Assembly (NCBI RefSeq): GCF_003865015.1
Contig: NZ_BHVV01000001.1
Location: forward strand, 744,001-808,000
Direction: 5' to 3'
From: Sulfurisoma sediminicola
GTDB taxonomy: Bacteria > Pseudomonadota > Gammaproteobacteria > Burkholderiales > Rhodocyclaceae
DNA length: 64,000 nt
The translations under genes were made by a program, and so were the position numbers. This document shows, piece by piece, positions 11,896 to 23,187 of this stretch (position 1 is the stretch's first letter; the number at the start of each line of letters is the position of its first letter). Under the pieces are notes generated by a model, which ran no database searches, was not told where the DNA came from, and saw only the letters and a program-made list of their open reading frames with translations.

Positions 11896-12366
11896 CTAGA
11901 GTTCCTGCTTCAGGCCGGACAGCATGTCGGCATGGGCGGCGGCATTGACCTCGCGGCGCAGGATCTTCTCCGCGCCGGCCACGGCAAGTTCGGCCACCCG
12001 ATCGCGCAGGGCGGAGCGGGCACGCTCGGTGTCCTGCTCGAGTTCGGCCAGCTTGGCGTCGTAGACCTTCTGGGCCTCGGCGCGCGCCGTGTCCTTGGCT
12101 TCCTCGACCATCTGCGCGCCGCGCTTCTCGGCTTCGGCGAAAATGCCCGCAGCCTTTTCCTTGGCTTCGCGGATGGTATCCGCGGAACGCTTGGAAGCGA
12201 GCTCCAGATCGTGCTTGCCGCGTTCGCCGGCGGCCAGGCCGTCAGCAATCAGTTGCTGACGATCGGCCATCGCCTTCTGCAGCGGCGGCCAGACGTATTT
12301 CATCGTGATCCAGATGAACAGGGCGAACCATATCATCTGGCCGATGAGGGTTGCGTTGATGCTCAC
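11896..12366 (-). CDS. atpF: ATP synthase F0 b subunit
   Basis: A 156-residue peripheral stalk subunit: one N-terminal membrane helix (LIGQMIWFALFIWITMKYVW) and a long charged coiled coil to the C-terminus. Length equals the E. coli b subunit. Confidence 0.97.
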   Translation of the reverse strand: MSINATLIGQMIWFALFIWITMKYVWPPLQKAMADRQQLIADGLAAGERGKHDLELASKRSADTIREAKEKAAGIFAEAEKRGAQMVEEAKDTARAEAQKVYDAKLAELEQDTERARSALRDRVAELAVAGAEKILRREVNAAAHADMLSGLKQEL

Positions 12367-12400
12367 GCCAACCTCCTAGTCAGGTGGAAAACGTTGAGGA

Positions 12401-12694
<294 letters not shown>

Positions 12695-12709
12695 TTAAGC
12701 GAAAATGAA

Positions 12710-13886
<1,177 letters not shown>

Positions 13887-13908
13887 CGTCAGTCCAAACG
13901 ACTTTCGA

Positions 13909-13937
13909 ATATTAGGAGGCGTTAATACAGTTGTCAA
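13909..13937 (-). promoter_or_regulatory. Sigma-70 type promoter of the atp operon
   Basis: On the minus strand: perfect -35 TTGACA (13937-13932), 17-base spacer, -10 TAATAT (13914-13909, 4 of 6). Transcription would begin near 13902, about 16 bases before the preferred atpI ATG. The DNA upstream to parB is strongly AT-rich. Confidence 0.65.
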
Positions 13938-13985
13938 TATGATTTATCGATTCATTATATAAATTTTATTGCTGCATGTGCACAC

Positions 13986-14834
13986 TTATTTCATGCGCGC
14001 CAACAGGCCTTCGAGCTGGTCGAGACTGCCGAAGCGTATCGTCAGGCTGCCGGCACCCTTGCGGTTGGCGGCGATCTTTACCGTCGCGCCCAGGCTGTCG
14101 GCCAGCTCTTCCTCGAGGCGCAGCAGGTCGCGATCCAGCGCCTTCGCCGCTGCCTTGTGCTGCGGCGGATTGAGGGTACGCGCCACCATGCGCTCCGTCT
14201 CACGCACCGAATAGCCCTTGTCCACGACTTGTGCCGCCACCCTGCCCTGCTCGCTCTTGGGCAGCGGCAGCAGGGCGCGGGCATGGCCCATTTCGATGTC
14301 GCCGGCCATCAGCATGTCCTGCGCCGGCTTCGCCAGCTGCAGCAGGCGCAGCAGGTTGGTCGTCGCGGGACGCGAGCGGCCGACAGCGTCGGCCGCCTCC
14401 TGATGGGTCATGGCGAATTCGTCGATCAGTCGCTGCACACCGGCAGCCTCCTCCAGCGGATTAAGGTCCTCGCGCTGGATGTTCTCGATCAGCGACATGG
14501 CCAGAGCTGCATCGTCCGGGATCTCGCGAATCAGCACCGGTACTTCGGACAGGCCGGCAATCTGCGATGCGCGCCAGCGCCGCTCGCCGGCGATGATCTC
14601 GTAGCGGCCGCCGCTGACCGGCCGCACGGAAATGGGCTGGATCAGGCCCTGGGCCTTGATCGAAGCCGCCAGTTCCTCGAGCGAACCCGGGTCCATGCGC
14701 GTGCGCGGCTGGTACTTGCCGGGCTGCAGCGCCGTCACCGGCAGGGTTTCCTGGCGGTGGGCGTCGGCGGTGTTGTTGGCGGCCAGCAGGGCATCGAGGC
14801 CGCGGCCCAGGCCTTTCATTTTCGGAGGACTCAT
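13986..14834 (-). CDS. parB: Chromosome-partitioning protein ParB
   Basis: A 282-residue CTP-dependent DNA clamp that loads at parS sites. N-terminus MKGLGRGLDALL; ParB/Srx-like nuclease-fold CTPase with IIAGERRWRAS and then ENIQREDLNPLEEA; helix-turn-helix MTHQEAADAVGRSR; short C-terminal dimerisation domain. The start ATG overlaps the parA stop (ATGA). Two parS sites lie at the head of the same operon. Confidence 0.97.
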   Translation of the reverse strand: MSPPKMKGLGRGLDALLAANNTADAHRQETLPVTALQPGKYQPRTRMDPGSLEELAASIKAQGLIQPISVRPVSGGRYEIIAGERRWRASQIAGLSEVPVLIREIPDDAALAMSLIENIQREDLNPLEEAAGVQRLIDEFAMTHQEAADAVGRSRPATTNLLRLLQLAKPAQDMLMAGDIEMGHARALLPLPKSEQGRVAAQVVDKGYSVRETERMVARTLNPPQHKAAAKALDRDLLRLEEELADSLGATVKIAANRKGAGSLTIRFGSLDQLEGLLARMK

Positions 14835-15610
14835 TGTTCATTCTCCCAGGTAGCTACGCGCTCGATCATCTCGCTCGCGAAAGTCATGTAAGCCTGCGCA
14901 CCTTTGGCCGCCTTGTCGAACAGCACGCCGGGCACGCCGTGCGACGGCGCCTCCGCCAGGCGCACGTTGCGCGGCACCAGCGTCTTGAACACCTTGTCGC
15001 CGAAATGCTGCTCAAGCTGCTGCGACACCTGGTTGGCCAGCAGGGAACGCGGATCGAACATCACCCGCAGCAGGCCGATGATGCGCAGGTCGCGATTGAG
15101 GTTCTTGTGCACCTGCTTGATGGTGTTGACCAGGTCCGACAGGCCCTCCAGTGCGTAGTACTCGCACTGCATCGGGATGATCACGCCGTGCGCGGCGCAG
15201 AGGCCGTTGAGCGTCAGCATCGACAGCGAAGGCGGGCAATCGATCAGCACAAAATCATAGTCGGCGCTATGGTTGGCGAGCGCTTGCTTGAGCCGTAGTT
15301 CCCGCTGGTCAAGGTTCACCAACTCGACCTCGGCACCAGCCAGGTCCCGGTTGGCGGGCAGCACGTCGAAGCCGCCGCTGGGCGAAGTGGCGCGCGCCTC
15401 GGCCAAAGCGGCGAGACCGAGCAACACGTGGTAGACCGAGCGCGGCAACGCCCGTTTGTCGATGCCGGCACCCATGGTGGCATTACCCTGCGGGTCGAGG
15501 TCGATCAGCAGCGTGCGCTTGCCGGCCATCTGCAGGGCGGCGGCGAGATTGACCGAGGTCGTGGTCTTGCCAACCCCACCCTTCTGGTTGGCGATCGCGA
15601 ATATGTGCAT
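14831..15610 (-). CDS. parA: Chromosome-partitioning ATPase ParA
   Basis: A 259-residue deviant-Walker ATPase (Soj type) working with ParB. P-loop KGGVGKTTTSVNL at residues 10-22, LLIDLDPQGNAT, and DFVLIDCPPSL. It lacks the N-terminal DNA-binding extension of plasmid type-Ia ParA, as expected for a chromosomal protein. The frame opens at a TTG at 15616; the ATG at 15610 gives the standard MHIFAIANQKGG start. Confidence 0.97.
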   Translation of the reverse strand: MHIFAIANQKGGVGKTTTSVNLAAALQMAGKRTLLIDLDPQGNATMGAGIDKRALPRSVYHVLLGLAALAEARATSPSGGFDVLPANRDLAGAEVELVNLDQRELRLKQALANHSADYDFVLIDCPPSLSMLTLNGLCAAHGVIIPMQCEYYALEGLSDLVNTIKQVHKNLNRDLRIIGLLRVMFDPRSLLANQVSQQLEQHFGDKVFKTLVPRNVRLAEAPSHGVPGVLFDKAAKGAQAYMTFASEMIERVATWENEQ

Positions 15611-15612
15611 GG

Positions 15613-16236
15613 TCAAGTCTTCTCCAGGACAAGCAGATGGCGTTGGGCGTCGAGCCCCGGCACCGAAAGGTCATGGCTGCTGGCGAGTCGCCAGCCAGCC
15701 GGCAATGCGGCGACCTCGTCGGCCGGATACTGCCCTTTCATTGCGAGCAGCCGTTGCGAGAGATGCCCGGCATAGCGAACGAAATCGGCGAGACTGGCAA
15801 AGGCGCGCGAGATGGCTGCATCGAACGTCTCGTTAATGGCTTCTGAACGGGCGCAGTGAATGCTCACATTGGAGAGGCCGAGTTCGATTTTCGTCTGTTG
15901 CTGAAAGGCGGTCTTCTTCTGGCTGGCCTCGATCGAGGCGACCTCGAGCTCCGGCCGAACGATGGCCAGTACCAGCCCCGGCACCCCGGCGCCGCTGCCC
16001 ACGTCGACCAGCCGCCGTATCGCAGGCACCGACTTTTCCAACCTCGGCAGAACGGCCAACGAGTCGAGCAGGTGATGCGTCACCATCTCGTCCGCCTTGC
16101 GTACTGCCGTCAGATTGTAGGTGCGATTCCATTTCGCCAGCAGATCGAGGTAGGCGAGCAACTGCCGTTCCGCCCCGTCGGACAATGTCAATCCCAGCGC
16201 GGCGATGCCTGCGTGCAGTTGTTCCGCCGGCGTCAT
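15613..16236 (-). CDS. rsmG: 16S rRNA (guanine-527-N7)-methyltransferase RsmG
   Basis: A 207-residue SAM methyltransferase (formerly GidB), the same length as E. coli RsmG. Motifs: LAKWNRTYNLTAVR, SAM-binding VDVGSGAGVPGLVLAI, and VASIEASQKKTAF. The ATG at 16236 has the ribosome site GGAGGCGACGG, so it is preferred to the upstream GTG/ATG option at 16257. The gene sits between mnmG and parA, the classic order. Confidence 0.96.
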   Translation of the reverse strand: MTPAEQLHAGIAALGLTLSDGAERQLLAYLDLLAKWNRTYNLTAVRKADEMVTHHLLDSLAVLPRLEKSVPAIRRLVDVGSGAGVPGLVLAIVRPELEVASIEASQKKTAFQQQTKIELGLSNVSIHCARSEAINETFDAAISRAFASLADFVRYAGHLSQRLLAMKGQYPADEVAALPAGWRLASSHDLSVPGLDAQRHLLVLEKT

Positions 16237-16339
16237 GCCGTCGCCTCCGATCCCCAAGCGCAGTCGGCTGCGTCATCGTGTCGGCGACCGGCGGCAATCG
16301 CGGTCGGTCGCATGCCCTGACGGGGCCCCTGCTCCCTGC

Positions 16340-18214
16340 TCATGCCGCCCTCTTCTTCAAATGGACCAGCAGCAGGGAGATCGCCGCCGGCGTGACGCCC
16401 TGGATGCGCGCCGCCTGCCCCAGGGTTTCCGGGCGGTGCTGGTTGAGTTTCTGCTGCACCTCGATGCCGAGGCCGCGCACCTCGGCATAGTCGAGGCCAT
16501 CCGGCAGGCGCAGTTCCTCGCTGGCCTGGCTGCGCGCGACCTCCTCCTTCTGCCGCTCGATGTAGCCGTGGTACTTAGCCTGGATCTCCACCTGCTCGGC
16601 CACGGTCGGCTCAGCCACGCCCTCCCCCGCACCGGGCAGGGTCAGCAGGCTGGCATAGGTCACTTCCGGGCGACGCAGCAGGTCGAACAGGCGGTACTCG
16701 CGCTCGAGTGGTTTGGTCAGCACGCGCAAGGCGTCGGCTTCCGGCACCAGACGCGGATTGATCCAGACGCTCTTCAGGCGCTCGGTCTCGGTGGCGATCG
16801 CGTCACGCTTGCGGTTGAAGGCGGCCCAGCGCGCATCGTCCACAAGCCCGAGTTCGCGGCCGATCTGGGTCAAGCGGAGGTCGGCGTTGTCCTCGCGCAG
16901 GGAGAGGCGGTACTCGGCGCGGCTGGTAAACATGCGGTAGGGTTCGGAGACGCCGCGGGTGATGAGGTCGTCGACCAGCACACCGAGATAGGCTTGGTCG
17001 CGGCGCGGGCTCCACGCTTCCAGATCGCGGGCGCAACGGGCGGCATTTACGCCGGCGAGCAATCCCTGTGCCGCCGCCTCCTCGTAGCCCGTGGTGCCGT
17101 TGATCTGGCCGGCGAAGAACAGCCCCGCGATCGACTTGGTTTCGAACGACGCCTTGAGGTTGCGCGGGTCGAAGTAATCGTACTCGATGGCGTAGCCGGG
17201 GCGCAGGATGTGGGCGTGCTCGAGGCCGCGGATCGAGCGCACCAGCTCGAGCTGGACGTCGAAAGGCAAGGAGGTCGACACCCCCTGCGGATAGATCTCG
17301 TGGGTCGTCAGGCCTTCGGGTTCGAGGAAGACCTGATGCTCGTCCCGGCCGGCGAAGCGGTGGATCTTGTCCTCGATCGAGGGGCAGTAGCGCGGCCCGA
17401 CCCCTTCGATCACGCCGGTGAACATCGGCGAGCGATCGAGACCGGCGCGGATGATGTCGTGGGTGCGGGCATTGGTATGGGTGATCCAGCACGACACCTG
17501 GCGCGGATGCTGCTCGGCCCGGCCCAGGAAGGAGAACACCGGCACCGGGTCGTCGCCGGGCTGCACCTGCATCACCGAGTAGTCGATGGTCCGGCCGTCG
17601 AGGCGCGGCGGCGTGCCGGTCTTGAGGCGGCCGACCGGCAACTGTAGTTCGCGCAGACGCTGCGCCAGCGAGATTGCCGGCGGGTCGCCGAAGCGGCCGG
17701 CGCGGTAGTTCTCGAGGCCGACATGCACGAGGCCGTTGAGAAAAGTGCCGGCGGTAAGCACCACCGCCGGCGCCTCGAAGCGGATGCCGAGCTGGGTGAC
17801 GACGCCGCTGACCTTGTCGCCCGCCAGCGTCAGGTCATCGACCGCCGCCTGGAACAGCGTGAGGTTCACCTGGTTTTCGAGGCGGCCGCGGATGGCCTGC
17901 TTGTAAAGGTTGCGGTCGGCCTGGGCACGGGTGGCGCGCACCGCCGGCCCCTTGGAGGCGTTGAGGATGCGGAACTGGATGCCGGCTTCGTCGGTGGCAG
18001 CCGCCATCGCCCCGCCGAGGGCATCGACCTCCTTGACCATATGGCCCTTGCCGATGCCGCCGATCGAGGGGTTGCACGACATGGCACCCAGCGTCTCGAT
18101 GTTGTGCGTCAGCAGCAGCGTCGCCGCGCCGGACCGCGCGGCGGCCAGCGCAGCCTCAGTGCCGGCATGGCCGCCACCGACAACGATCACATCAAAACGA
18201 GCCGGAAATAGCAT
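16340..18214 (-). CDS. mnmG: tRNA uridine-34 carboxymethylaminomethyl modification enzyme MnmG
   Basis: A 624-residue FAD protein that, with MnmE, installs cmnm5 at U34 of tRNA. FAD-binding [21 protein letters not shown] at the N-terminus; signatures [12 protein letters not shown] and [17 protein letters not shown]-terminal MnmE-binding helical domain ([11 protein letters not shown]). Length matches E. coli (629). Its partner mnmE is 5.7 kb away, separated by the liv gene cluster. Confidence 0.98.
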   Translation of the reverse strand: MLFPARFDVIVVGGGHAGTEAALAAARSGAATLLLTHNIETLGAMSCNPSIGGIGKGHMVKEVDALGGAMAAATDEAGIQFRILNASKGPAVRATRAQADRNLYKQAIRGRLENQVNLTLFQAAVDDLTLAGDKVSGVVTQLGIRFEAPAVVLTAGTFLNGLVHVGLENYRAGRFGDPPAISLAQRLRELQLPVGRLKTGTPPRLDGRTIDYSVMQVQPGDDPVPVFSFLGRAEQHPRQVSCWITHTNARTHDIIRAGLDRSPMFTGVIEGVGPRYCPSIEDKIHRFAGRDEHQVFLEPEGLTTHEIYPQGVSTSLPFDVQLELVRSIRGLEHAHILRPGYAIEYDYFDPRNLKASFETKSIAGLFFAGQINGTTGYEEAAAQGLLAGVNAARCARDLEAWSPRRDQAYLGVLVDDLITRGVSEPYRMFTSRAEYRLSLREDNADLRLTQIGRELGLVDDARWAAFNRKRDAIATETERLKSVWINPRLVPEADALRVLTKPLEREYRLFDLLRRPEVTYASLLTLPGAGEGVAEPTVAEQVEIQAKYHGYIERQKEEVARSQASEELRLPDGLDYAEVRGLGIEVQQKLNQHRPETLGQAARIQGVTPAAISLLLVHLKKRAA

Positions 18215-18222
18215 GACAATAA

Positions 18223-18238
18223 GTCGGCGCTGGCGGGA
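18223..18238. repeat. Copy of a short dispersed repeat upstream of mnmG
   Basis: GTCGGCGCTGGCGGGA, which also occurs at 3682 and 40680, and in variant or shortened form near 38385, 50761 and 24092. Here it lies in the mnmG leader, just ahead of the ATG. Confidence 0.4.
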
Positions 18239-18264
18239 GGCGAGGGGAATTCAAAAGAGGCGCA

Positions 18265-18294
18265 ATGATACGCCTGCCGACGAAGTCAGTTCAA
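18265..18294 (-). promoter_or_regulatory. Probable sigma-70 promoter of mnmG-rsmG-parAB
   Basis: Minus strand: -35 TTGAAC (18294-18289), 18-base spacer, -10 TATCAT (18270-18265, 5 of 6). The two parS sites lie 13 bases upstream of the -35. Confidence 0.55.
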
Positions 18295-18306
18295 ACCGGA
18301 GGTTGG

Positions 18307-18322
18307 TGTTTCACGTGAAACG
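18307..18322. promoter_or_regulatory. parS centromere site 1
   Basis: TGTTTCACGTGAAACG contains the full palindromic core GTTTCACGTGAAAC; it differs from the 16-base parS consensus (TGTTTCACGTGAAACA) only in the last base. ParB is encoded 3.5 kb away in the same operon. Confidence 0.95.
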
Positions 18323-18333
18323 TCGTTTCGCGA

Positions 18334-18349
18334 AGTTTCACGTGAAACA
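18334..18349. promoter_or_regulatory. parS centromere site 2
   Basis: AGTTTCACGTGAAACA, core perfect and first base differing from consensus. Centre-to-centre distance to site 1 is 27 bases, and an 8-base palindrome TTCGCGAA (18327-18334) fills part of the spacer. The site ends 4 bases before the livF stop codon. Confidence 0.95.
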
Positions 18350-18352
18350 AAA

Positions 18353-19093
18353 TCAGTGCTTGCCGCCCAGCCCCAGATAGGACTCGATCACTTTCGGGTC
18401 ATCCTGCAGCTGATCGCTCGGCCCACTGATAGCGACTTCCCCGGTTTCGAGTACATAGCCATAGTCGGCGATCTGCAGCGCGGCGCGGGCATTCTGCTCG
18501 ACCAGCAGCACCGCCACCCCACTCTTTTTGAGATCGGCAACGATGCGGAAGATCTCGCGCACGATCAGCGGCGCCAGGCCGAGACTGGGCTCGTCCAGCA
18601 ACAGGAGCCGGGGCCTAGCCATCAGGGCACGACCAACGGCCAACATCTGCCGCTCGCCGCCGGAAAGGGTGCCAGCCATCTGGGTGTGACGTTCCCTCAG
18701 ACGCGGAAATATCTCGAAGACCTGCGCCATGGTCGCACGCTCGTCGCGGTGGCCGAGACGGTGGCGCATGAAGGCACCGAGGAGCAGGTTGTCCTCGACC
18801 GTCATCTCGCCGAACAGGGCGCGCGACTCCGGGACCAACGTCATGCCCTGCGCCACCATGCGCTCGACCTCGATCTCTCGCTGGGCATGACCGAGGTAGG
18901 CGATCTCGCCTTGGCTGCGTGGCAGCACGCCCATGATGGCGGAGAGCAGCGTGGTCTTGCCGGCACCATTCGGGCCGATCACGGTGACGATCTGGCCGGT
19001 CTCGACCTTGAGCGAGACATGGTGCAGCGCCTCGACCTTGCCGTAGGAGACGCAGAGGTCGCGGACTTCGAGAACGGGCGCCGTGCTCATCAT
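18353..19093 (-). CDS. livF: Branched-chain amino acid ABC transporter ATPase LivF
   Basis: A 246-residue ABC ATPase: Walker [13 protein letters not shown]-loop, signature LSGGERQML, Walker [12 protein letters not shown], switch His in VLLVEQNAR. The C-terminal LGLGGKH is typical of LivF. It overlaps the upstream livMG frame by 4 bases. Last gene of the liv unit. Confidence 0.93.
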   Translation of the reverse strand: MMSTAPVLEVRDLCVSYGKVEALHHVSLKVETGQIVTVIGPNGAGKTTLLSAIMGVLPRSQGEIAYLGHAQREIEVERMVAQGMTLVPESRALFGEMTVEDNLLLGAFMRHRLGHRDERATMAQVFEIFPRLRERHTQMAGTLSGGERQMLAVGRALMARPRLLLLDEPSLGLAPLIVREIFRIVADLKKSGVAVLLVEQNARAALQIADYGYVLETGEVAISGPSDQLQDDPKVIESYLGLGGKH

Positions 19094-20880
19094 TCGACTC
19101 CGCCGAGATACGCTTCCAGCACCGCCGGGTCTTTCTGCACATCCTGCGGCAGGCCCTCGGCGATCTTCTCGCCGAACTCCATCACCACCACCCGGTCGGC
19201 CAGCCCCATGACGAAATCCATGTCGTGCTCGACTAGCAGGATGCCCATGCCCTCGCCCTTGAGCTTGTTCAGCAGGTCGGCCAGCGCCTGCTTCTCCAGA
19301 TAGCGCAGGCCGGCGGCCGGCTCGTCGAGCAGCAGCAGGCAGGGATCGGCGGCGAGCGCGCGGGCGATCTCGACGATGCGCTGCTGGCCCAGTGCCAGAC
19401 TGCCGGCCTGGTCGAACATGTGGGTGCCAAGGCCGACGCGCTCGATCTGCCGCGCCCCTTCCGCCAGCAGCCGCGCCTCCTCCGCGCGCTCGAGGTGCAA
19501 TGCGGCGGCAGCCACGCCCTGGCTGCCGCGCAGGTGGGCGCCGATGGCGACGTTCTCGAGCACCGACATCGCCGGCAGCAGGCGCACGTGCTGGAAGGTC
19601 CGGCTCATGCCGCGACGGGCGATGTCGCGCGCGGCCAAGCTATCGATGCGCTCGCCGCGGAAGCGAATCTCGCCCGAAGTCGGGGCATCAACGCCCGTGA
19701 TGCAGTTGAACATGGTGCTCTTGCCGGCGCCGTTGGGACCGATCAGCGCCAGGATCTCGCCGGCGGCAACCGCCAGGCTCATGCGGTCGTTGGCGGTGAG
19801 GCCGCCGAACTTCTTCACCACGTCCCTGACCTCGAGCAGCACCGTGCCCGCCGCCGGCACCTCGCGCCGCGGCAGCGGGCCGGCTGCCGGCACCGCCCTG
19901 GCGACATCGCCCTGCGGCATCCAGCGGATAAGCATCGGCCAGAGACCGTCGCGGGCGCGCTGCAACACCACGATCATCATCACGCCGAAGACGATCACCT
20001 CGAAGTTGCCCGAGGCGCCGAAGATCTGCGGCAGCAGATCCTGCAGCCACTGTTTCATCACCGTGATCACGCCGGCGCCGACCAGCGCACCCCAGACGTG
20101 GGCGGCGCCGCCGATCACCGCCATGAACAAATACTCGATGCCGATGTGCAGGCCGAACGGCGTCGGATTGACGAAACGCTGCAGGTGGGCGTAGAGCCAG
20201 CCCGAGACGCAGGCGTAGAGCGCGGCGATGACGAAGATCACCACCTTGGAGCGCGCGGTATTCACGCCCATGGCCTCGGCCATCACCGTGCCACCCTTGA
20301 GCGCGCGGATCGCCCTGCCCTCGCGCGAATCCAACAGGTTTTGCGTGAGCCAGATGGCACCGAGCAGAACCACCCAGATCAGATAATAGTAGTGACGCGA
20401 GTCCTTGAGTTCGAAACCGAACACCCCCAGCAGCGGGATGCCGGTGATGCCGGTGTGGCCGCCGAGGAATTCGACGTTGCCGAAGAGGAAATACAGCGAA
20501 ATGCCCCAGGCGATGGTGCCGAGCGGCAGGTAGTGGCCCGAGAGCCGCAGGGTCATCCAGCCAAGCACAAGCGCCACGAGCGCAGTGAGCGCTAACCCTA
20601 GGAGCAGCGCCAGCCACGGCGAGCCACCCAGCAGCGCCAGAGCCGGTGGCAACCCCTGCGTCGTCGTCAGCCACGCCGTGGTGTAGGCACCGAGGCCGAC
20701 GAAGGCCGCTTGCCCGAAGGAGGTCAGCCCGCCGACGCCGGTCAGCAGCACCAGCCCGAGGGCGACCAGCGAATAGAGCCCGATGTAGTTGAGCAGGGTG
20801 ACGTGAAACTCGGCCAGCACCCAGGGCGCAGCCGCCAGCAGCACGAGAAACAGGCCGAGCGCGGCACGATTCAGCCTCAT
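19090..20880 (-). CDS. livMG: Fused branched-chain amino acid permease-ATPase (LivM-LivG)
   Basis: A 596-residue fusion. Residues 1 to about 320 form a LivM-type permease with 8-9 helices ([22 protein letters not shown] is the family hallmark); after a Pro/Ala/Arg linker, residues 350-596 are a LivG-type ATPase with Walker [12 protein letters not shown], a diverged signature [14 protein letters not shown] and Walker [12 protein letters not shown]. The start ATG at 20880 overlaps the livH stop (ATGA). The frame is open further upstream, but that part is only the shadow of livH. Such fusions are known in Betaproteobacteria. Confidence 0.93.
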   Translation of the reverse strand: MRLNRAALGLFLVLLAAAPWVLAEFHVTLLNYIGLYSLVALGLVLLTGVGGLTSFGQAAFVGLGAYTTAWLTTTQGLPPALALLGGSPWLALLLGLALTALVALVLGWMTLRLSGHYLPLGTIAWGISLYFLFGNVEFLGGHTGITGIPLLGVFGFELKDSRHYYYLIWVVLLGAIWLTQNLLDSREGRAIRALKGGTVMAEAMGVNTARSKVVIFVIAALYACVSGWLYAHLQRFVNPTPFGLHIGIEYLFMAVIGGAAHVWGALVGAGVITVMKQWLQDLLPQIFGASGNFEVIVFGVMMIVVLQRARDGLWPMLIRWMPQGDVARAVPAAGPLPRREVPAAGTVLLEVRDVVKKFGGLTANDRMSLAVAAGEILALIGPNGAGKSTMFNCITGVDAPTSGEIRFRGERIDSLAARDIARRGMSRTFQHVRLLPAMSVLENVAIGAHLRGSQGVAAAALHLERAEEARLLAEGARQIERVGLGTHMFDQAGSLALGQQRIVEIARALAADPCLLLLDEPAAGLRYLEKQALADLLNKLKGEGMGILLVEHDMDFVMGLADRVVVMEFGEKIAEGLPQDVQKDPAVLEAYLGGVE

Positions 20881-21914
20881 TCCACTTCCTCGACGTGGCG
20901 CGTCGTCAGCGAGCGCCACAGCAGCACCGGAATGATCAGGGTAAACACGATCACTTCCTTGAAGGCGCTGGCGTAGAAGGACGAGAAGGATTCGAGCAGG
21001 CCGACCAGCACCGCGCCGGCCGCCGCCACCGGGTAGCTCGCCAGCCCGCCGATGATGGCGCCGACGAAGCCCTTGAGGCCGATGAGGAAGCCGGTGTCGT
21101 AGTAGATGGTGGTGATCGGCGCGATGAGGATGCCGGAGAACGCGCCGATGGCGGCGGCCAGCAGGAAGGACAGCTTGCCCGCCATGGTGGTCGAAATGCC
21201 CATCAGCCGCGCCCCGACGCGGTTGATGGCCGTCGCCCGCAGGGCCTTGCCGTAGAGCGTGCGCTCGAACAACTGGTAGAGGGTGACAATCAAGGCCAGG
21301 CTGGCGATCACCACCCAGATGGTCTGGCCACTGATGGTGAGGCCGGCGATTTCGAGGTTGCCCTCGGAGAAGGCCGGCGTGCGCGAACCCTCGGCGCCGA
21401 AGAACAGCAGGCCCAACCCGACCAGCGTCAGATGCACCGCGACGGAAACGATCAGCAGCACCAGCACCGAGGCCTCGGCCAGCGGCTGGTAGGCGAGGCG
21501 ATAGACCATGGGCCCGAGCGGCACCACCACGGCCAGCGCCAGCAGCACCTGCGCCGGCAACGGCAGCTCGGCCGGTTTCACCAGCCACAGCAGCGCCGTC
21601 AACGCCGCCGGATAGACGATGTTCCAGCCGACGATGGCGGGGATGCGCCGCGCCGTGCCGCGCCTGACCGCCAGCGCCAGGTCGATGGCGGCCACCGCAA
21701 TGCCCATGCCGAGCAGCAGCCACAGCGTGCCCGGCAGCTTACCGGCCTGCAGGGCGGCCAGGGTCAGCGCACCGAAGGCGACGTACTCGCCCTGCGGGAT
21801 GAAGATCACCCGCGTTACCGCGAACACCAGCACCAGCGCCAGCGCCAGCAGCGCGTAGATGGCGCCGTTGGTGATGCCGTCCTGGCCGAGCAGCAGGGCG
21901 ATCTGGAAGTCCAT
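20877..21914 (-). CDS. livH: Branched-chain amino acid permease LivH
   Basis: A 345-residue inner-membrane permease with the LivH hallmark [34 protein letters not shown] at its start and the coupling-helix region [16 protein letters not shown]. It is longer than E. coli LivH (308) owing to a middle insertion (about 60-110). It follows livK after a hairpin and overlaps livMG by 4 bases. Confidence 0.92.
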   Translation of the reverse strand: MDFQIALLLGQDGITNGAIYALLALALVLVFAVTRVIFIPQGEYVAFGALTLAALQAGKLPGTLWLLLGMGIAVAAIDLALAVRRGTARRIPAIVGWNIVYPAALTALLWLVKPAELPLPAQVLLALAVVVPLGPMVYRLAYQPLAEASVLVLLIVSVAVHLTLVGLGLLFFGAEGSRTPAFSEGNLEIAGLTISGQTIWVVIASLALIVTLYQLFERTLYGKALRATAINRVGARLMGISTTMAGKLSFLLAAAIGAFSGILIAPITTIYYDTGFLIGLKGFVGAIIGGLASYPVAAAGAVLVGLLESFSSFYASAFKEVIVFTLIIPVLLWRSLTTRHVEEVE

Positions 21915-21934
21915 GTTTAGGAGAGCCTTGAAGC

Positions 21935-21971
21935 GAACAAGGGCGCCTTGCTAGCGCAGGCGCCCTTGTTC
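21935..21971 (-). terminator. Perfect hairpin between livK and livH
   Basis: A 14-base perfect stem (GAACAAGGGCGCCT and its complement) with a 9-base loop. There is no long T run on the minus strand, so it may be a partial terminator or an mRNA stabiliser that leaves livK mRNA in excess, as is common for genes of periplasmic binding proteins. Confidence 0.6.
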
Positions 21972-22008
21972 AGGGGCGGACAGTATACCGTCCGCCGCTA
22001 TGGCCGTC

Positions 22009-23154
22009 CTACTTCAGCAGTTTCCAGGCCCCGTTCTCGATCACCACCATGACGCGGGCGCGCTGGTCGAAGCCGAGGTGGTCGGTCGGCGACATGTTCA
22101 CGATGCCGTGCGACACCGTGACGTTCTTGAGTCCCTCGAGCGCGTCGCGCAGGGCGGCGCGGAATTCCTTGCTACCCGGCTTGGCCTTCTTCAGCGCGGC
22201 GGGCACGGCATTGGCCAGCAGCAGGCCGGCGTCCCAGGCGTGGGCGCCGAAGGTCGAAGTCGAGCCCTTGCCGTGTGCGGCTTCGTACTTGGCGGTGTAG
22301 TCGAGCGCCACCTTCTTGATCGGGTTGCTGTCGGGCAGCTGGCCCGCCACCAGCACGGGGCCGGCGGGCAGGAAGGTACCCTCGCAATCCTTGCCGCAGA
22401 CGCGCAGGAAGTCCATGTTGGCGACGCCGTGGGTCTGGTAGAACTTGCCGACGTAACCCCTTTCCTTCAGCGTCTTCTGCGGCAGCGCGGCCGGCGTGCC
22501 GGAGCCGGCGACCAGCACCGCGTCGGGCTTGGTCGACATGATTTTAAGCACCTGGCCGGTGACGGAGGTGTCGGCGCGGTTGTAGCGCTCGTTGGCGACG
22601 ATCTTCAGCTTGCGCGCCTCGGCGATCTTGGAAAACTCCTGGAACCAGCCCTCGCCGTAGGCGTCGGCGAAGCCGATGAAGGCCACGGTCTTGACGCCGG
22701 CGTTGGTCATGTGCTCGACGATGGCGGTCGACATCTGCACGTCGTTCTGCGGCGTCTTGAACACCCACTTCACCTTCGGATTGGCGGGATCGACGATGCG
22801 GGCCGAGGCGGCCATGGAGACCATCGGCGTCTCGGCCTCGGCGGCGACGTCGATCATGGCCAGCGAGTTCGGGGTGATGGTCGAGCCGAGGATGACATCG
22901 ACCTTGTTCTCGGTGACGAACTTACGCGCGTTCTTGACGGCGGTGGTGGTGTCGGAGGCGTCGTCGAGGACGATGTAGTTGATCTTCTGGCCGGCGATGG
23001 TCGTCGGCATCAGGGCGAAGGTGTTCTTCTCGGGAATCCCCAGGCTGGCGGCCGGGCCGGTGGCCGAGACGTTGACGCCGACAGTGATGTCGGCCTGGGC
23101 GGCCATGGATGCCAGCGCGACCAGCAGGCCCGCGACCAGTTTCTTCTTCTGCAT
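22009..23154 (-). CDS. livK: Branched-chain amino acid ABC transporter substrate-binding protein
   Basis: A 381-residue periplasmic binding protein (type I fold): signal peptide MQKKKLVAGLLVALASMAAQA, then the family pattern ITVGVNVSATGPAASLGIPEKNTFAL, FVTENKVDVILGSTITPNSLA and GFADAYGEGW. Ribosome site GGAGGAGC lies just before the ATG. Family members bind Leu/Ile/Val, other amino acids or aromatic acids; the ligand cannot be read from the sequence. Confidence 0.9.
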   Translation of the reverse strand: MQKKKLVAGLLVALASMAAQADITVGVNVSATGPAASLGIPEKNTFALMPTTIAGQKINYIVLDDASDTTTAVKNARKFVTENKVDVILGSTITPNSLAMIDVAAEAETPMVSMAASARIVDPANPKVKWVFKTPQNDVQMSTAIVEHMTNAGVKTVAFIGFADAYGEGWFQEFSKIAEARKLKIVANERYNRADTSVTGQVLKIMSTKPDAVLVAGSGTPAALPQKTLKERGYVGKFYQTHGVANMDFLRVCGKDCEGTFLPAGPVLVAGQLPDSNPIKKVALDYTAKYEAAHGKGSTSTFGAHAWDAGLLLANAVPAALKKAKPGSKEFRAALRDALEGLKNVTVSHGIVNMSPTDHLGFDQRARVMVVIENGAWKLLK

Positions 23155-23187
23155 TTTTGCTCCTCCTCCGGAACGAAAGTCACTACA

